64,000 bases of DNA from Rhabditoides inermis. Taxonomy: Eukaryota > Nematoda > Chromadorea > Rhabditida > Rhabditidae. The DNA lies in contig CAWZYM010000289.1 of the NCBI GenBank assembly GCA_963966185.1, forward strand, positions 87,501-151,500, written 5' to 3'. The stretch's first letter is position 1. Each line of letters opens with the position of its first letter. A program made the translations under genes and the position numbers. This document shows, one piece after another, positions 11,117 through 23,445 of this stretch. The notes beneath the pieces were generated by a model that worked only from the letters and a program-made list of their open reading frames with translations, ran no database searches and was not told where the DNA came from.

Positions 11117-11971
11117 GTACATACATATGTAAGCGGTGTGCCAGGCGGGCGAGGTGAGCCGCGGGCCGACCTCGCCCAGCCGCGAGCTGTCGTTGTCACC
11201 CCCACCCCCAATTGTACGGTGAGTATATGTGATTTCAATTGAATTTTTTGTTATATATTAAATGTATTTGTCATGTGGAATTGGTGATGGCCATACACTT
11301 GATCGTGATGTACTTCCAGTTATCGTTAAAGGAGAGGTGTGCGGAATAATAACATGAAGTCGACATAGTTAGTATCGATATGGCGATCAAATTGAAACCA
11401 AAATAAAAACTCTACCAATTAATATAAATGTGATATAAAACGAAATAGCACCTTGAAAATCAGGCAATTCGTCAGTTTTTCGTGTTGAGGTACAAACTTG
11501 GCACCATTTGACACGAGTTTCCAATGGGAATTTGTTTTCGAAATTGGTCCCGCCACGAAGTACGGAAACTTTGTATCGTCATTTTTTGACGTGTGACAAC
11601 AGTGATCATTTCATTTCACCACTCCGCACTCCTCTCCTTTAAATGCGTGTGTGCTGCCGCGAGCCGCGCAGTGCAACGACGGCGCGATCATCGGCAAGCA
11701 CGACACTGGTGAGTATGTAATTGTTGTTATGTTCTCTTGTTCAGCTCTTTGCCGTTGATGTACGTGTGAGGAATAGTTTTAGCAGCATGTTGGTATGACA
11801 AACAGCTAATGTCATATCGATTTCCGAATCAATCACAAAACTTAATCTTTCATAATTTGTTTAATTGATTGATATACATAAAGCTTGTTTACTTCTTTAC
11901 TTCAGATCTCTACGATGCGATGAGATGCCCAATCTCCTGCACGCTCCAAGCCTGGAGAAGGAGATGAAGAA
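11117..11971 (+). CDS. Possible 3' exons of an unrecognised Cys-containing protein
   Basis: Three consecutive exon-like pieces join in phase. The first runs from after gacttcag (about 11117) to a GTGAGT donor at 11218. The second (about 11681-11710) reads CNDGAIIGKHDT and also ends at GTGAGT. The third, from about 11906, reads LYDAMRCPISCTLQAWRRR and then stops with TGA. The joined tail is GVPGGRGEPRADLAQPRA...PTPNCT-CNDGAIIGKHDTDLYDAM. I do not know the family and saw no upstream exon, so this may be a gene end or a relic. Confidence 0.3.
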
Positions 11972-11993
11972 GGAGGAGTAGAAGGAGAGAACA

Positions 11994-11997
11994 TGAG

Positions 11998-12048
<51 letters not shown>
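11994..12048 (+). repeat. (TTG)n microsatellite
   Basis: About 18 uninterrupted copies of gtt/ttg follow atgagttgttgttg. A run of Cys codons in one frame is an artefact of the repeat. Confidence 0.9.
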
Positions 12049-12049
<1 letters not shown>

Positions 12050-12347
12050 AGATTCATTTTGATTTTGTTTTGGTTATACTCTTATTGTTATTGTGTACAA
12101 ACAAGATGCTCTGTCATAAACATGCTTGAATTGATTGAACTGAATGTGAGAATCTTTGTGAAACGCAAATGTCGCGCAGTAATGAGCGCATTTCGCAATC
12201 TCTAGACATGTAGAATCGTGGTTCGTGCCGTGGCGTTTTATTTTCGGGAATCTGGCGATGAAACATACATTTCGTTGTTTGCTGTATTAGATCGATTGGC
12301 TCGCCGGTATTATCAACAGTCTCTCCAGCTCTTCTCGCATCTGCTTC

Positions 12348-12412
12348 TGTGGCGCAGCTGGTTAGAGCGGCCGTCAGTGACCGCATGGTCGCGGGTTCGA
12401 ATCCTCTCTTGT
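12348..12412 (+). repeat. tRNA-like sequence
   Basis: tggcgcagctggttagagcg matches an A box and gcgggttcgaatcc a B box at tRNA spacing. The anticodon and acceptor stems do not pair properly, so I treat it as tRNA-derived rather than a working tRNA gene. A tRNAscan-type search would settle it. Confidence 0.4.
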
Positions 12413-13107
12413 TTTGCGAACAAACTATAAACAGCTCATCTCGATCATGGTGACGCGCGCGAAATTTGAAAATTTCATTACCACACGCGTCTGCTAAACG
12501 CCTCTGTTCCTTTAAAAAATCATACAAATAAAATGAATCCTACCTTGCATCTCGAACCCAGCTGGTTGTCGCACGTAAAATTCGACGACGCACTGCATTT
12601 CATCGCAGTAGACATCGCCTGAATGTTTTTTTATACGAACAATGTTTATTTACGAAATAAAACAACATAAAAAAACATTAAAAAAAAACAGCTGACATTA
12701 TTTATCGGCATGTGAGAACATAAATCGTACGGTGAAATTGAATGTTTTCGTGCCGGGACCATGAACACCGTTTGAATTTCGGAACTAAATTTAAAAAAAA
12801 AATTTACTAAACTGGTGCGCTTTGATTTTAGTAAAGAAGCTCATATACTTTAGTAAAATTGTAGAATTTCTTTAGTAAAATTCACAAATTTCGGTTTTCA
12901 CTAAATTTGTACTGGAATTTTAGTAAAGCAGATTTTCTAGTTGTTTTAACGGATGACGTTGCGACAGCCATTATAGAAGCAGAAAACGCACGGAAAACGG
13001 AAAAAAAGTGGGTAATGCTAGTGATGAACGCAACATAATATCTGGGATCATGGTGTTGACAGTAAGTCGCCATGATGTCACAATGATGTCAAAAACTCAA
13101 TTGCTTG

Positions 13108-13265
13108 AAGCTCCCGTCAATTCTCCAGTTCAAATTGCCCGCACCATTTGCGCGCTATGGCGCCGGTCGCGCGCAAGCAAATTGTTTCGTAAATTGTTTG
13201 CCACAGCGTATGTATACGACGTGCTTGCGCACAAATTGTGCGCCTGGAGAATTTGAGAGAACTTT
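13108..13265. mobile_element. Short imperfect inverted-repeat element
   Basis: gtcaattctccag at about 13117 faces ctggagaatttgag at about 13244, and the inner parts gcccgcaccatttgcgcg and gcgcacaaattgtgcgc are also inverted. The whole is about 150 bp and looks like a small MITE or foldback. Confidence 0.4.
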
Positions 13266-13553
13266 ACAGAGACGACACACACTCCATTTTAATGGCTCTC
13301 CAGCCGGCGGAGAGCGTGCACACGTGTCGTGGTGTCGTAGTGGCATTTCCTCATTTCCAAAGTGTCGATGAGCATACATAATGACATTCCATAGTCCTGT
13401 TCATGACACCGCTTCCATGATCTTTCAAGTAACACTTGGACCATCCGCCAGATACTCAAACGTACTCATTCTGCTAGTAGGATTGCAGATTGTAACAATT
13501 GAAGTTTTTCTCAAGTTTTATGCTCCGGGATGCGGGAAAACGATATTCATTTA

Positions 13554-14499
13554 AAGAAGAACTCCGAGGAAAGAGTCACCCATTCGAACTATTAGTGCGC
13601 ACTGAACACAAATTTTGGCGGGAAAGCGCCGTGAACGGCTAGCGGTATGGGGTCACCCATTTGAAACCGAAAATACGCAGATTACTTACTCTACCATTCA
13701 GTCATACATAGTGATAACCGGAAAATCACCATTCAAGAAAATATACAATTGATAAAATTATCGACACTTTATTGTGTTGAATCAAAATGCAAAAAAAATC
13801 ATCAGCAAAACATCTGCAACACTGTATCTACAACACTGCACTACAACATCTACAACACAACATCTACAACACAACTTTGCGTGAATTTACGATGCGTAAT
13901 GAATGAAGAACTTGTTGTCGTTGGGGAGGGAGAGAAGTGCGCATCAGCCGCTTTCGCGCCGATTCCGGCAACGAGTAACGCAGCCTGCGCACCTTGCTGT
14001 GCGACTCGCAATACCTAAACACAGAATTTATGTTCATATAGATAAATAATTGGCATGTACATTATGAAAAAAAACGCAGAACAAGCGAAATAAAGTAAAT
14101 TGAAATTTCGATGTTTTTTAATATCGCGTACTTTCGAGTTATAGTGACCGATATTCGACTAGTTGTGACTCAATCATACACAATATTATATGTTACATGA
14201 GAGAAATACAAAAACAATATGAAAAAAACTTTCATAAGAAAACAACATAAAAAGCGAAAACAGTTGATGGAATAAGTGTTCAAGAAAAGTGGGAGGAGCC
14301 AACGAACGGGGCCGTATATTTGGGCAAAGTAAGTGTACTATAAAAAAGTGTTACGCTATTCGGTTAAAAGAAGTGTACAAAATCATTCGAATATGCAAAT
14401 TTATGAATGATAAAAAAATTCACTGACATATTCGATTTCGTAATCAGTACTTTGGCCCTATTCCCCGACATTCTATTTTTCCCCGAAGGAGTTCTTCTT
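13554..14499. mobile_element. MITE-like element, AAGAAGAACTCCG family, long copy
   Basis: The left end is TA|AAGAAGAACTCCGAGGAAAG and the right end is CTTTTTCCCCGAAGGAGTTCTTCTT-like followed by TA. This gives terminal inverted repeats of about 20 bp and a TA target duplication, the signature of Tc1/mariner-related elements. The 946-bp interior has no transposase frame, only AT-rich DNA and a few low-complexity frames. It is the longest of at least five copies or ends in the window. Confidence 0.55.
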
Positions 14500-14698
14500 T
14501 AAGAGGGGTGAATGTCAGCTGAATAGCTAAACATCGTAACATTTTACTACGCAAAGATAAAACAAATGAATCACTCGCTATCTGGCGAGTGCCTCGCGCA
14601 TATAACTCGTATTCAGTAACAGCCCGTTTGTTCCAACAATCGTTTCTTTCAAGTGCTACACATTTCAATATTGTTGAAAGGAAAAACTGTTTCAGGTT

Positions 14699-17600
14699 AT
14701 GGACGAACCTCTACTTTCGCTAGCTAATAGCCTACAGCTCATAGATCTGAGGTGAGTAACTTATCAGTTACTGTTAAAAAACGTTGTTTGTAAGTACGTA
14801 ACAAGCTACATACAAGTATGGAAGTGACTTCAAACACATAACAAAAAACGAAGTCTCGATTTATATTCAAGAGAGGCACTCAAAAATGACACATGTAGGC
14901 ACTAAAAAAAAGGGATCTTACGTCTTCAGTGCGGAGACAGGTTTGGAGTGATCAATCGAAATGGAATTTAGTGCTTGTGAGGATGACACGCTTCGACAGA
15001 CAGTTGAGAAGCTCAAGACAACGAATATTCGCGGGCTTCAAATCGACGAGTATTGCATTTCATTCAATGAAACGGGATGGAGCTACAAGAAGATTTTCGA
15101 AAAGGCAGTGATTGTTATTTGATTGATAAAACGAGTAATGAGACGAGTTCGGGAAAAGGGATCATAATGAAGATCAATTCAGTGTATCGACGGCGGTGTG
15201 ACAAGGGTATCGATATGCGATGCATACCTGCAGAACAACCATCAGGTTTGATTGTATAATGTTGTTCGCAGAGGCACTGTTTACAGACTGACAATCTGTT
15301 TCGATTTGTCGATGATTTGCTCCTGGAAAAACCCTCCATCAATCAAGTTCACGTCATCACCAGAACCAAAAATCGTGAGAAGTTACCATGTTCAACACTA
15401 ATTGTCTCTTACGATTAGTTAGAATGGTTTGGATCGTGTGTAGTTCACGCGTTCGTTGTTATTTGTAATCCGCAATCAATGCCAATCAATGATGCATACA
15501 TGAAGAGAATGTAAATTAAATGTTGTGCTCTGTTTTTCGAAATTGGGTTTTCATTAGTATGTGAAAATATGCCATAAATAACATTTTCATAAAAAGTTAT
15601 GCGAAAGACATCTGAAACTGTGTGTAATTTTAATTTTCCTTGTTCAAGAGAAATGTGTGCAGAAAAGTGGAAAAAACGTGCAGAAACTTGCAAGATCCTT
15701 GATGTTTTCTCTAGCTTCCCGGCATTTTTGCATGATTATCCGTTATGGTGCTAACTCAACGTCAAAAATTAGAGGATACACTATGTAAGTACCTTTTGAA
15801 GATGAAAGATTTTTTTTTACAATCTATACACTCAAATATCGCTTCAGAAAACGTGGTGACGCAGCTTGAAACATGGCTTTCTGAGAAGGCCGAGTTCTCC
15901 TGCGAGTTCAAAGATGAGCTGCATCACAGAGTTATTGAGTAAGTGATTTTAAGGACAAAACAGTAAACTTGATCGAGTGGGAACATACTGGTTTCATTTT
16001 TGTTCAGGTTTTCGAACGGATACAGTGTGAAACTGGAACGGGGACTGGACATTTTCCAAGCTACGAAGGGAGTCCTAGAAGAACCACCCGAGATCGAACG
16101 CCAATGCAAGGAGTTCCACGTATGCGTCGACTGGATGCCAACGTGCGTTTTTTTATTAATTAAATAAGCACGCCACTTTAAATTTCATGCATAATTTACA
16201 TACGTTTGCCACCTGATAGAATGTCAAAACACAATAAGATCATGAAAAGTATAATTATGAACATTTTATGTACTTTCAAATTTTTACAGGTGTTAGTTTA
16301 TTCACGAACTTTATAGAAGTGTACTCTTTTAAACATCTTGTCAAAAATGATTAGGAAAAGATTCCACTGAAAACGATAGCTACAACTGTAATATGATAAT
16401 TAACACAACACTGGCTGTTCCGTTGTTCAGCAGTGTTTGTAAGTTTTAAAAGAGCACATTACTCCAACTTCAAAAAAACAAACAAAAAACAAAACAAAAA
16501 CTTTGTTTAACTTCTTCATGAAGGTCAAAATGCAATAACCTTTCATAAGAAAACCATAAGCTAATTGTCCACAAAGCACACTTCATATAGTGGGCCCGCA
16601 AATGAGTTCCACTCTTTCTACAATAGACATTAGGGTGGTTAGGCAAAGATCAGAACCCAGAACCGATTGGATGATGTTCTCAATTTGACCAAATTAAGCG
16701 TGGATACGGGATCGAACCCGCGGATCGCTGCTTGCTAAGAGAGCGTTACCAGTGCGCCACGTGGTCATGTGAGAGGATCTGCGAATTAGAAATATAAACG
16801 ACAAGGAAAATCTGCAATGCATTTCGTTCAGTATACTGTATGTTCAAAATCCACTATAATGTTTCAACGAAAAATCCTGAGCTAAGTGCGAGCCTATCAT
16901 ATGCACAAAGTGACACTACCCACCATTGTCTAAGTTTTCACGTACAACCGACAAAGCGTGTCTTCAAATAAGGACTCCGAGAAAATCGCTAATCGTTGTA
17001 AAATGCTAAAATTTTGCGGCAGTCAATATAATAGGCTCGCACTTAGCTCAGGGTTTTTCGTTGGAAACATTACCGTGGGTTTTGAACATACTGTATACTG
17101 AACGGAATGAACAGCAGATTTGTTTTGGCCGTTCGTTTCTCCACTGATTCTCTCTCATGACCAGGTGGCGTAGTGGTAACGCTCACGCTTAGGAAGTAGC
17201 GGTCCGCGGATTCGGTCTTGGCTACACACGCAAAATTTTGTCAAATTGAAAAGCATCCAAAGAGTTCTGATCGTTGTCTAACCACCCTAATGTCTCTTGT
17301 GAAAAGAGTCGAACTCATTTGCGGGCCTATTATAGTAATCTGCCGAACTTATGCAATTTTTGTCTAAGAAAAAATGGGTTTTTTTACGTTGATACTTGTC
17401 ATTACTTATATTGAAATAACGATTTCCTGTATATACTGACTCCCAATGTTGTTTTCCGTGGCTTCAACCTTTCAGAAACGCTTCCAAGCTGAGTGTGTAA
17501 TGAATAATCGAGATCGCAACGTAGTTTAGTGTGAATTTAGTGATGCGGATGATGCGGTTGAACAGACAGTCGAGAAGCTGAAGACAACGAAGATTCACGG

Positions 17601-20600
17601 GCTTAAAATCGTCGAGGGTTGCATCCCAAATAATGAAACGGGATGGAGCTACGAGAAGATTTTCGAAAAGGTTGATTTTTTATTGATTGATAAAATATGA
17701 ACCTAAGAAAATAAACTAATCCGTGAAGTAGACGTCCAATTTATTACTTTTTTTCAGTGTTTCGTCACCGAGGTGACAAGTGTATCGATATGCGATCCAT
17801 ACCTGGTAAACGACCATCAGGTTTGATTTGATTGCTAGCCACAAAAAAACACGTTGAGATTTTTTACAGATTGGCAATTTGCGTCGCTTTGTCAAAATGC
17901 TCCTGAACCTGGAAAGCACCTCCATTCTGAAAGTTCATGTCATCACCGTCTCCAAGAACAGTAAGAAAATACCTTATTCGCAAAAAAAACAAGTGAGATA
18001 TTTATCTTACTTCGTTTGGATCGTATGTTGCTCACGCGTTGTCTGTGATTCTGATTAGTATTTTAATAATTAATTATGTATATACATTTATACATGAAAT
18101 CACCTAGAAAACATGTGTTTTGTTCAATCAGTAAGTTTTCGTTATAGAAGACGCGGTGAAGAACATTGGAAACTGGCTTCTCGAAGAATATTCTCACGTC
18201 GAGTTCTGCTACAATCTCGAGAATTATCTGCATCATAGAATTATTGAGTGAGTGTTTTGGTATACCCAGTGGCCTATTTCTGACGATTTTTAAAAATCAT
18301 GTGTGCATCACGAAAAAATTATTCCAATACAGGTTGAACGAAAGTACATACTAGTTGCGCACGGTGATCATAAACGTTCAACAGACCGCTCTGAACGCAT
18401 GTTTTCGAATGCCCGCCACACTGCGCTCTCTTATCTTCGCGTGCTCTCTCGCACTCTCGCGCATGTGCCGTCGGCAAAGGACCGATGAGCGGGCAGCGTA
18501 ATGCTAAAGAATTTATCGTTTATCTCACATCACGAGGGTACATGATATATAAACAGTCAAACAAACAAATTATATAAATGAGAACAGCTATCCAATGGTC
18601 AGATAAATCTATACATAATGATTCATAGTGAAGTCGATAATTACAGATTCTCTCAGATTCTGGAATGATGTGTTCACATTCCGCCTCTGTGCAGCCTTAT
18701 TTGAACAAAACGGAACTATATATCGGGAACTCGATGTAGAAAGTGGCGTGAAAATGTGTACAGTTAATAATAAGAAATAGTCTTTCATTCAGGCCCATTT
18801 TCAACAAAGATGCTGATTGTAGCCGGGGCCGCGCGCTCAGTGGATAGAGTGTTTGTCTCTCAAGGTCGCTGGTTCGATCCCCTTCGGATTAAACCATTTT
18901 TGTGAAATTCACCCTGCCCTGTGGTGTGACAAACCATTCTCATGGTAAGCAGAAGGCGTCACAGCACTATCTACGGACTCAGGAACATAATTAAAGACGT
19001 CCAACGCCACCCAACCCAACCTTGCTCTGCTGACGTCGTCGTAATCCAAAATCCCTAGCTTGTTCTTGACTCCGGATTCAACCGGCTAAAAAAGTTGTAA
19101 GAAATGTTAGACATCAGATGGGGATATTAGATCACAAATGTTATCCTCAAAAGCACCAATGAAAACAAGAATAAAACAATCAAAACAAATTAACAGCTGA
19201 TATCGGCGGATCGCACGAGATCGTCCCATTTCGTTCAGTGTATCATTTCGAACAGTGTATCATATTGCACATGCTGCCGTTCCGATAATGCCTTTTCAAT
19301 TGTGAAATTTCGTACAGAAGATGAGAGTGTGCAACATTCGGTATCATTTCGAATAATATATCAGTTCGTACAATGTATCGTTTCGTACAACGGATCGGTG
19401 GTTTGTACAGTGTAACACATTCAGTGTATCATCTTGAACAAGCATGCCAAACATTTCAAGTATAACAACGGGATACTTACAGTAGTTACTGTAGCCACAA
19501 AAACCCAAATATACGTAACAAGTTCAAAACCACTTCTTGTTATGAGACCTCTCAATTCGTACTCAAATAATTCTATATCGTTATACATAAACATTTAAAT
19601 CTAAACTGATTGAAAATTGAATATTTATCTCACTTTTAATATCGAACAAATATGAAGCAGAGAGAGGATCGCAGAGAGGATCGCACACTGCAAACGTGGG
19701 CGTGGCTAGTCGCTAGTAGGCCCCGTCCAAGTTTGAATAATGACGTCATAAAGAATTCGGACTGAATATTTCAATATGCAATTTTTCCTTTCTCGAAACT
19801 TTGACTATCAGATTCGGAATCACAGCCTATAATTTCCCCTGATTCCCCGGCACTCTACTTTTCCTGGGAGATCTTCTTTAAATGAAATAAATTACAAGTT
19901 GCTCACTCAGCCCAAATAGTTTTTTTTTTATTTCTGCATTATTATACAATTTATAAAAAGCGTTTTAGTCGTCTACCTAACTATTTTTCACCTTCATTAA
20001 CCACCTCGAACTGCGCTTTTCAGTGAAAAAAGGATTCTCTTTCCAAAAGTACATCAGTAAAGAGAAGTGGTTTGTTTTGATCTGATTTATCAAAAGCACA
20101 CGCATAAAATCTCTTTGCAGCTGACTAAAATTTCAAAACAAACCTGCTCTTTCTGATCGATGTTTATACCTCGGTGCAAACATACTCATTCATACATACA
20201 AATTTGGATATTTTCATCACTTCATCAGGGTACTCTTAATACCAACAAGTAACTTGCCACGAAATGTGTGACAAGAATATAGTGCCTATTATATTCGTCT
20301 TTTCATCGATTAGAAAGAGCAGGTTTGTTTTGAAATTTTAGTCAGCTGCGAAGAGATTTTATGCGTGTGCTTTTGTTGAATTAGATCAAAACAAACCACT
20401 TCTCTTTACTGATGTACTTTTGGAAAGAGAATTGATGTCCTTTTCTCAAATTTCGAAGCAATTTTTTCCAGGTTGATGTGCCGAACATGTTGAAGTTACT
20501 CACTAAAACGTATCCTTCTAAAACGTATCCTGAATACGGAAACGCATTCTCCGTTGACACTCCTTGGTCGAATCGCTCACGCGCCTGCCACAGTCTCTCA

Positions 20601-21852
20601 TTGACGCGCGCTATTTCGCGTCTCTCTTTCCACTTCGCTCGCACACACCACCCAACAGTTTTCGCGCCAAATTTGGAGCGGTGGCCTGGACGGCGAGCCG
20701 CCATGATAGTGGGTGAGCGAAGGGCGGGGCAAGCGATCGGCCAATCAGAGTGCACAGGAAAGTGGGCCGAGCGACCAACGAGCGCAGAGTGCAGTGGGCG
20801 GGGCTTACGTGATGCACACCGTCGTCGTCGTCGTAAACACGTTTAGTGGCAAGCGGGAGAGAGCGAGAGAATGGCGGTTTTGGATGCCGCAACCGATATT
20901 GGTTTCACGAATCATACTCATAGGTCTTACAAAGTGATATTCTAACAAATAACACACACTAGTTAAATATATTGTATTTTGATAAAGTAAATCGTGTGGG
21001 AGTGGTGCGTTGCGCGCACCACAGATCAAAACAAACGGGCGCCGCTGCGCGCCGCCCCTAATATGGTCTCTTATATAGTACCGCCGGCTGGTCGGATCTC
21101 AGAACATAAGCATGAGTTATTTTAGGTTCTCGAACGGGTATAGTGTGAAACTGGACCGGGGACTCGATATTTTCCACGCTACGGACGCACTTCTCGACGA
21201 GAAACAACGCCGTTGCATGGAAGTCCACGTTTGCGTCGACTGGATGCCACCGTGTGTTTTTTGTTTGAAAAATTTATGAAAAAATGACGAAGCAAATATA
21301 TACAGTTATTCACTAATTTCAGACGAGCGGACATCATTCCCGAGAATGCGCACCGCTATCAGAAGGACACGCCGCTGGTTGTCCCAGTTGACGAGGATGA
21401 GGTGAGCATCAATCATCAGAAGATCAGAAATGAAAAGAAAGTAGTTGCAGACAAATGAGGAGAAAATAAAGAAGCGCTGCCCCGACTTCCCGAAATGTAA
21501 GCCTCAAGATGGCAGATCATGCAACTATCTCCATCCGGAAGAGCCTTGCTGGTGAGTATTCGAATCCCCTTCACTACGTTGACGAATCAATAGAGACGAC
21601 TATGGATTTCTGATTGTCATCTTATGCAGGTTTCCCGTTGATGTCACTCATCCCAAGTATGGCTATACGATTCGCAAGTGCACGTTTGGCGCAAACATAT
21701 GCACCTTTCTGCACTACTGCAAGGCTCACAAAGGAAAAGGAGGAGATAAAAACTGCGCCAAGTGGACGTGTTCCTACTTCAACATTAAAAAGAAAAAGAG
21801 GTGCGACGAATGGGAAAAAGCGTTTCCTTCGGAATCTTACCGACGCAACTGA
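14699..21852 (+). CDS. Double MIT_C (MITD1 C-terminal) domain protein with CCCH-like Cys/His tail
   Basis: Fourteen exons join without a phase break: 14699-14751, 14972-15104, 15183-15245, 15287-15374, 15848-15938, 16008-16142, 17541-17670, 17758-17820, 17870-17960, 18148-18247, 21126-21251, 21323-21401, 21451-21551 and 21630-21852 (491 residues). Each half shows the MITD1 C-terminal fold, which is phospholipase D-like and in human MITD1 acts with ESCRT-III at cytokinesis. Paired motifs are NETGWSYKKIFEK/NETGWSYEKIFEK, ICDAYLQNNHQ/ICDPYLVNDHQ, LHHRVIEFSNGYSVKLERGL/LHHRIIEFSNGYSVKLDRGL, and HVCVDWMP in both. No N-terminal MIT domain is seen. The tail has CPDFPKC...SCNYLH...C...KCTFGANICTFLH, a CCCH-like arrangement suggesting RNA binding (inference). 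gtttcag just before the ATG fits trans-splicing. The first intron after exon 2 starts with GC. It could instead be two tandem genes. Confidence 0.75.
16586..16902 (-). mobile_element. tRNA-like short element, copy 2 (in an intron)
   Basis: This is closely similar to 281-597 throughout, from tatagtgggcccgcaaatga to gctaagtgcgagcctat. It lies in the 1.4-kb intron between the two MIT_C halves. Its tRNA-like core is on the minus strand, with gcgggttcgatcccgta as the B-box part. Confidence 0.65.
17027..17334 (+). mobile_element. tRNA-like short element, copy 3 (inverted)
   Basis: The element runs from tataataggctcgcacttag to tgcgggcctattata, the reverse of copy 2 lying 125 bp upstream. The tRNA-like core (about 17164-17225) shows tggcgtagtggtaacgctc. 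Its B box is degraded to gcggattcggtctt. Confidence 0.65.
18828..18895 (+). repeat. tRNA-like sequence
   Basis: gcgcgctcagtggatagagtg resembles an A box and gctggttcgatcccc a B box, about 40 bases apart. It differs from the 281-597 family, so it is a second tRNA-like type. No complete cloverleaf was found. Confidence 0.4.
19225..19440 (+). repeat. Degenerate tandem repeat around TTTCGTACAGTGTATCA
   Basis: Words such as ttcgttcagtgtatca, tttcgaacagtgtatca, ttcgtacaatgtatcg and acattcagtgtatcat recur about eight times with 16-17 bp spacing, broken by unrelated sequence. Confidence 0.55.
20030..20452. mobile_element. Foldback element with ~140-bp inverted arms
   Basis: The left arm (about 20030-20162) and right arm (about 20304-20452) are inverted copies sharing agtacatcagtaaagagaag, acacgcataaaatctcttt and aaatttcaaaacaaacctgc. 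A roughly 140-bp spacer separates them. No coding frame is present, so it is a non-autonomous element. Confidence 0.7.
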
Positions 21853-21859
21853 AACTAAG

Positions 21860-23340
21860 ACTGATGAGCATCGATTGTATTATGCTTCTCATATTTATAT
21901 GCAAGATGTTTCACCTACCTTCATGACTGTTGTGATTGCGTAACTCTAGATGTGTTGCTTTGATACGTTTCTATTGACTTTGAAGGTGAAAAATACTTAC
22001 TGTTATTGGATGTTTTCGAAATAAATATTGTATCAGTATTTATCAGTACCCAGCAACTTCTAATATCCCTTTCACGTTAAAGAAGAACTCCGTGGAAAGA
22101 GTCACTCGGGCCGACGAGAATTGCGCTCTATACAATGTTTTGGCGCGAAAGCGAGCAGTGCACAGGCAAGGTGCGAGAATGAGAGCGGACTTTCGAGTTT
22201 GCGCTGCGAAATGGAAATCACAAAATGACAACATACCAATTAAAACGTGTCCAGTACATCATATGTCATATCATCTATAAATATTCCAGCTACAATCATC
22301 TTCTCTCTGACATCTGTGTATATAAAGGCTGTCAAGGAATCTGGTAGGGATCTTCTGGCTTTGAAATGTTATAATAACTTGATCGCTCCACGATCGCACC
22401 TTTCAATCCTTCCCGTTACGGCTTCGCTTCTTTTGACGATCGTTTGAAGAAGCCTCTGGATGTTAACCTATAGATTACATAGCCCCTCGCAGGGCGACTA
22501 CATACTGTACCATTCGCATGTTACAATGTACACTAGATGGAATGAAACTAATGAGTACTTTCGTGGAAATGAAACATGCGTACTTTTTCAATTTCCCTCT
22601 CTTACTATCAACACGCTTTTTTTCGAGTGTGCAACTATTGTCTGATCATATCATTGTTGTTATGACTGTTATATTTCTTAACCATGTGGTGGTGGAGAAG
22701 GGGCATGCGTTTCAGCGTAAATTTTTAAAAAAAATGTAGGGAAGTGATCCCTTAGACAGAAAAAGTGTTGGTGCTTTTGTGCATTTGTGCTTTTCTTTCC
22801 TTTTCGCCGCACTTTATGTTCGAGTAGGTTTTTGAGTGTCTTTCTTTAGCTTGGTGCTCCTACTAAATTTCCTCCAGTTTTCCCTTAATTGATCGTAAAA
22901 TCTGCTGAATTTAGTTTCTGATCACCGTGAGAACGTAGAACTATTGTTCAACCTGTTGAATGACCTTTAGTGACGCATATAGAATAGTGGGTCCCCGTTT
23001 TTGCGGTCCGCAAAAACGAAAAATGGAATATGAGATGTGACAGTTCTGACAAGATACCAGACGCGTTTTGCCAGTTCATTTCTCACTTTTTTGACCGGTT
23101 AGCGGTGTGAATTGTCTGGTTGGAATCTGCGTCGTTTCTCGTCATTTGCGGACCGCGAAAACGTTTTTTTTAAATGATAGACTTCTGGGTCTTTAACACG
23201 GTCTTATTTACCGCCGCTCTCACGCAGCGTTTATATTTCACATTTGGGCTTGAAATCTTTCACATTTGTTTCATCATGTTTCACATTTACTTCATACTAC
23301 ATTACGCTATAAACATTCCGCACCAACAGTGCGAATGAGC
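21860..23340. other. Intergenic region with a MITE left end and a near-perfect palindrome
   Basis: After the stop at 21852 the 3' region carries aataaa near 22019. At 22080 a MITE-type left end (TA|AAGAAGAACTCCGTGGAAAG) follows but no right end was found. At about 22996-23018 gtttttgcggtccgcaaaaac is palindromic, and an inverted partner (tttgcggaccgcgaaaac) lies near 23145. No gene is supported. Confidence 0.45.
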
Positions 23341-23445
23341 AAAGTATATATTCATTTATCGAGTTGAGCATTCACTGATAGTCATCGAGTACATAAGTCA
23401 TAAAGATCCCTCTACTGTGGTTGTGTAAGTAGCTGTTGCCTCGTC

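Larger units (their letters stand above)
18248..21125 (+). other. 2.9-kb intron filled with repeats
   Basis: It is bounded by ATTATTGA|GTGAGTG and TTTTAG|GTTCTCG, matching the equivalent splice sites of the first MIT_C half (15938 and 16008). It holds a tRNA-like sequence (18828-18895), degenerate tandem repeats (19225-19440), a MITE right end (19830-19878) and a foldback element (20030-20452). A CpG-rich segment with inverted words lies at about 20570-20890. No exon was found inside. Confidence 0.6.

Noticed and set aside
12114..12527. A 137-codon minus-strand frame
   Set aside because: It runs through a tRNA-like repeat and has no protein-like motif or splice context.
19830..22200. One large MITE-family element from the right end at 19878 to the left end at 22080
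   Set aside because: The two ends face outward relative to such an element, and coding exons of the MIT_C gene lie between them. They are separate solo ends.
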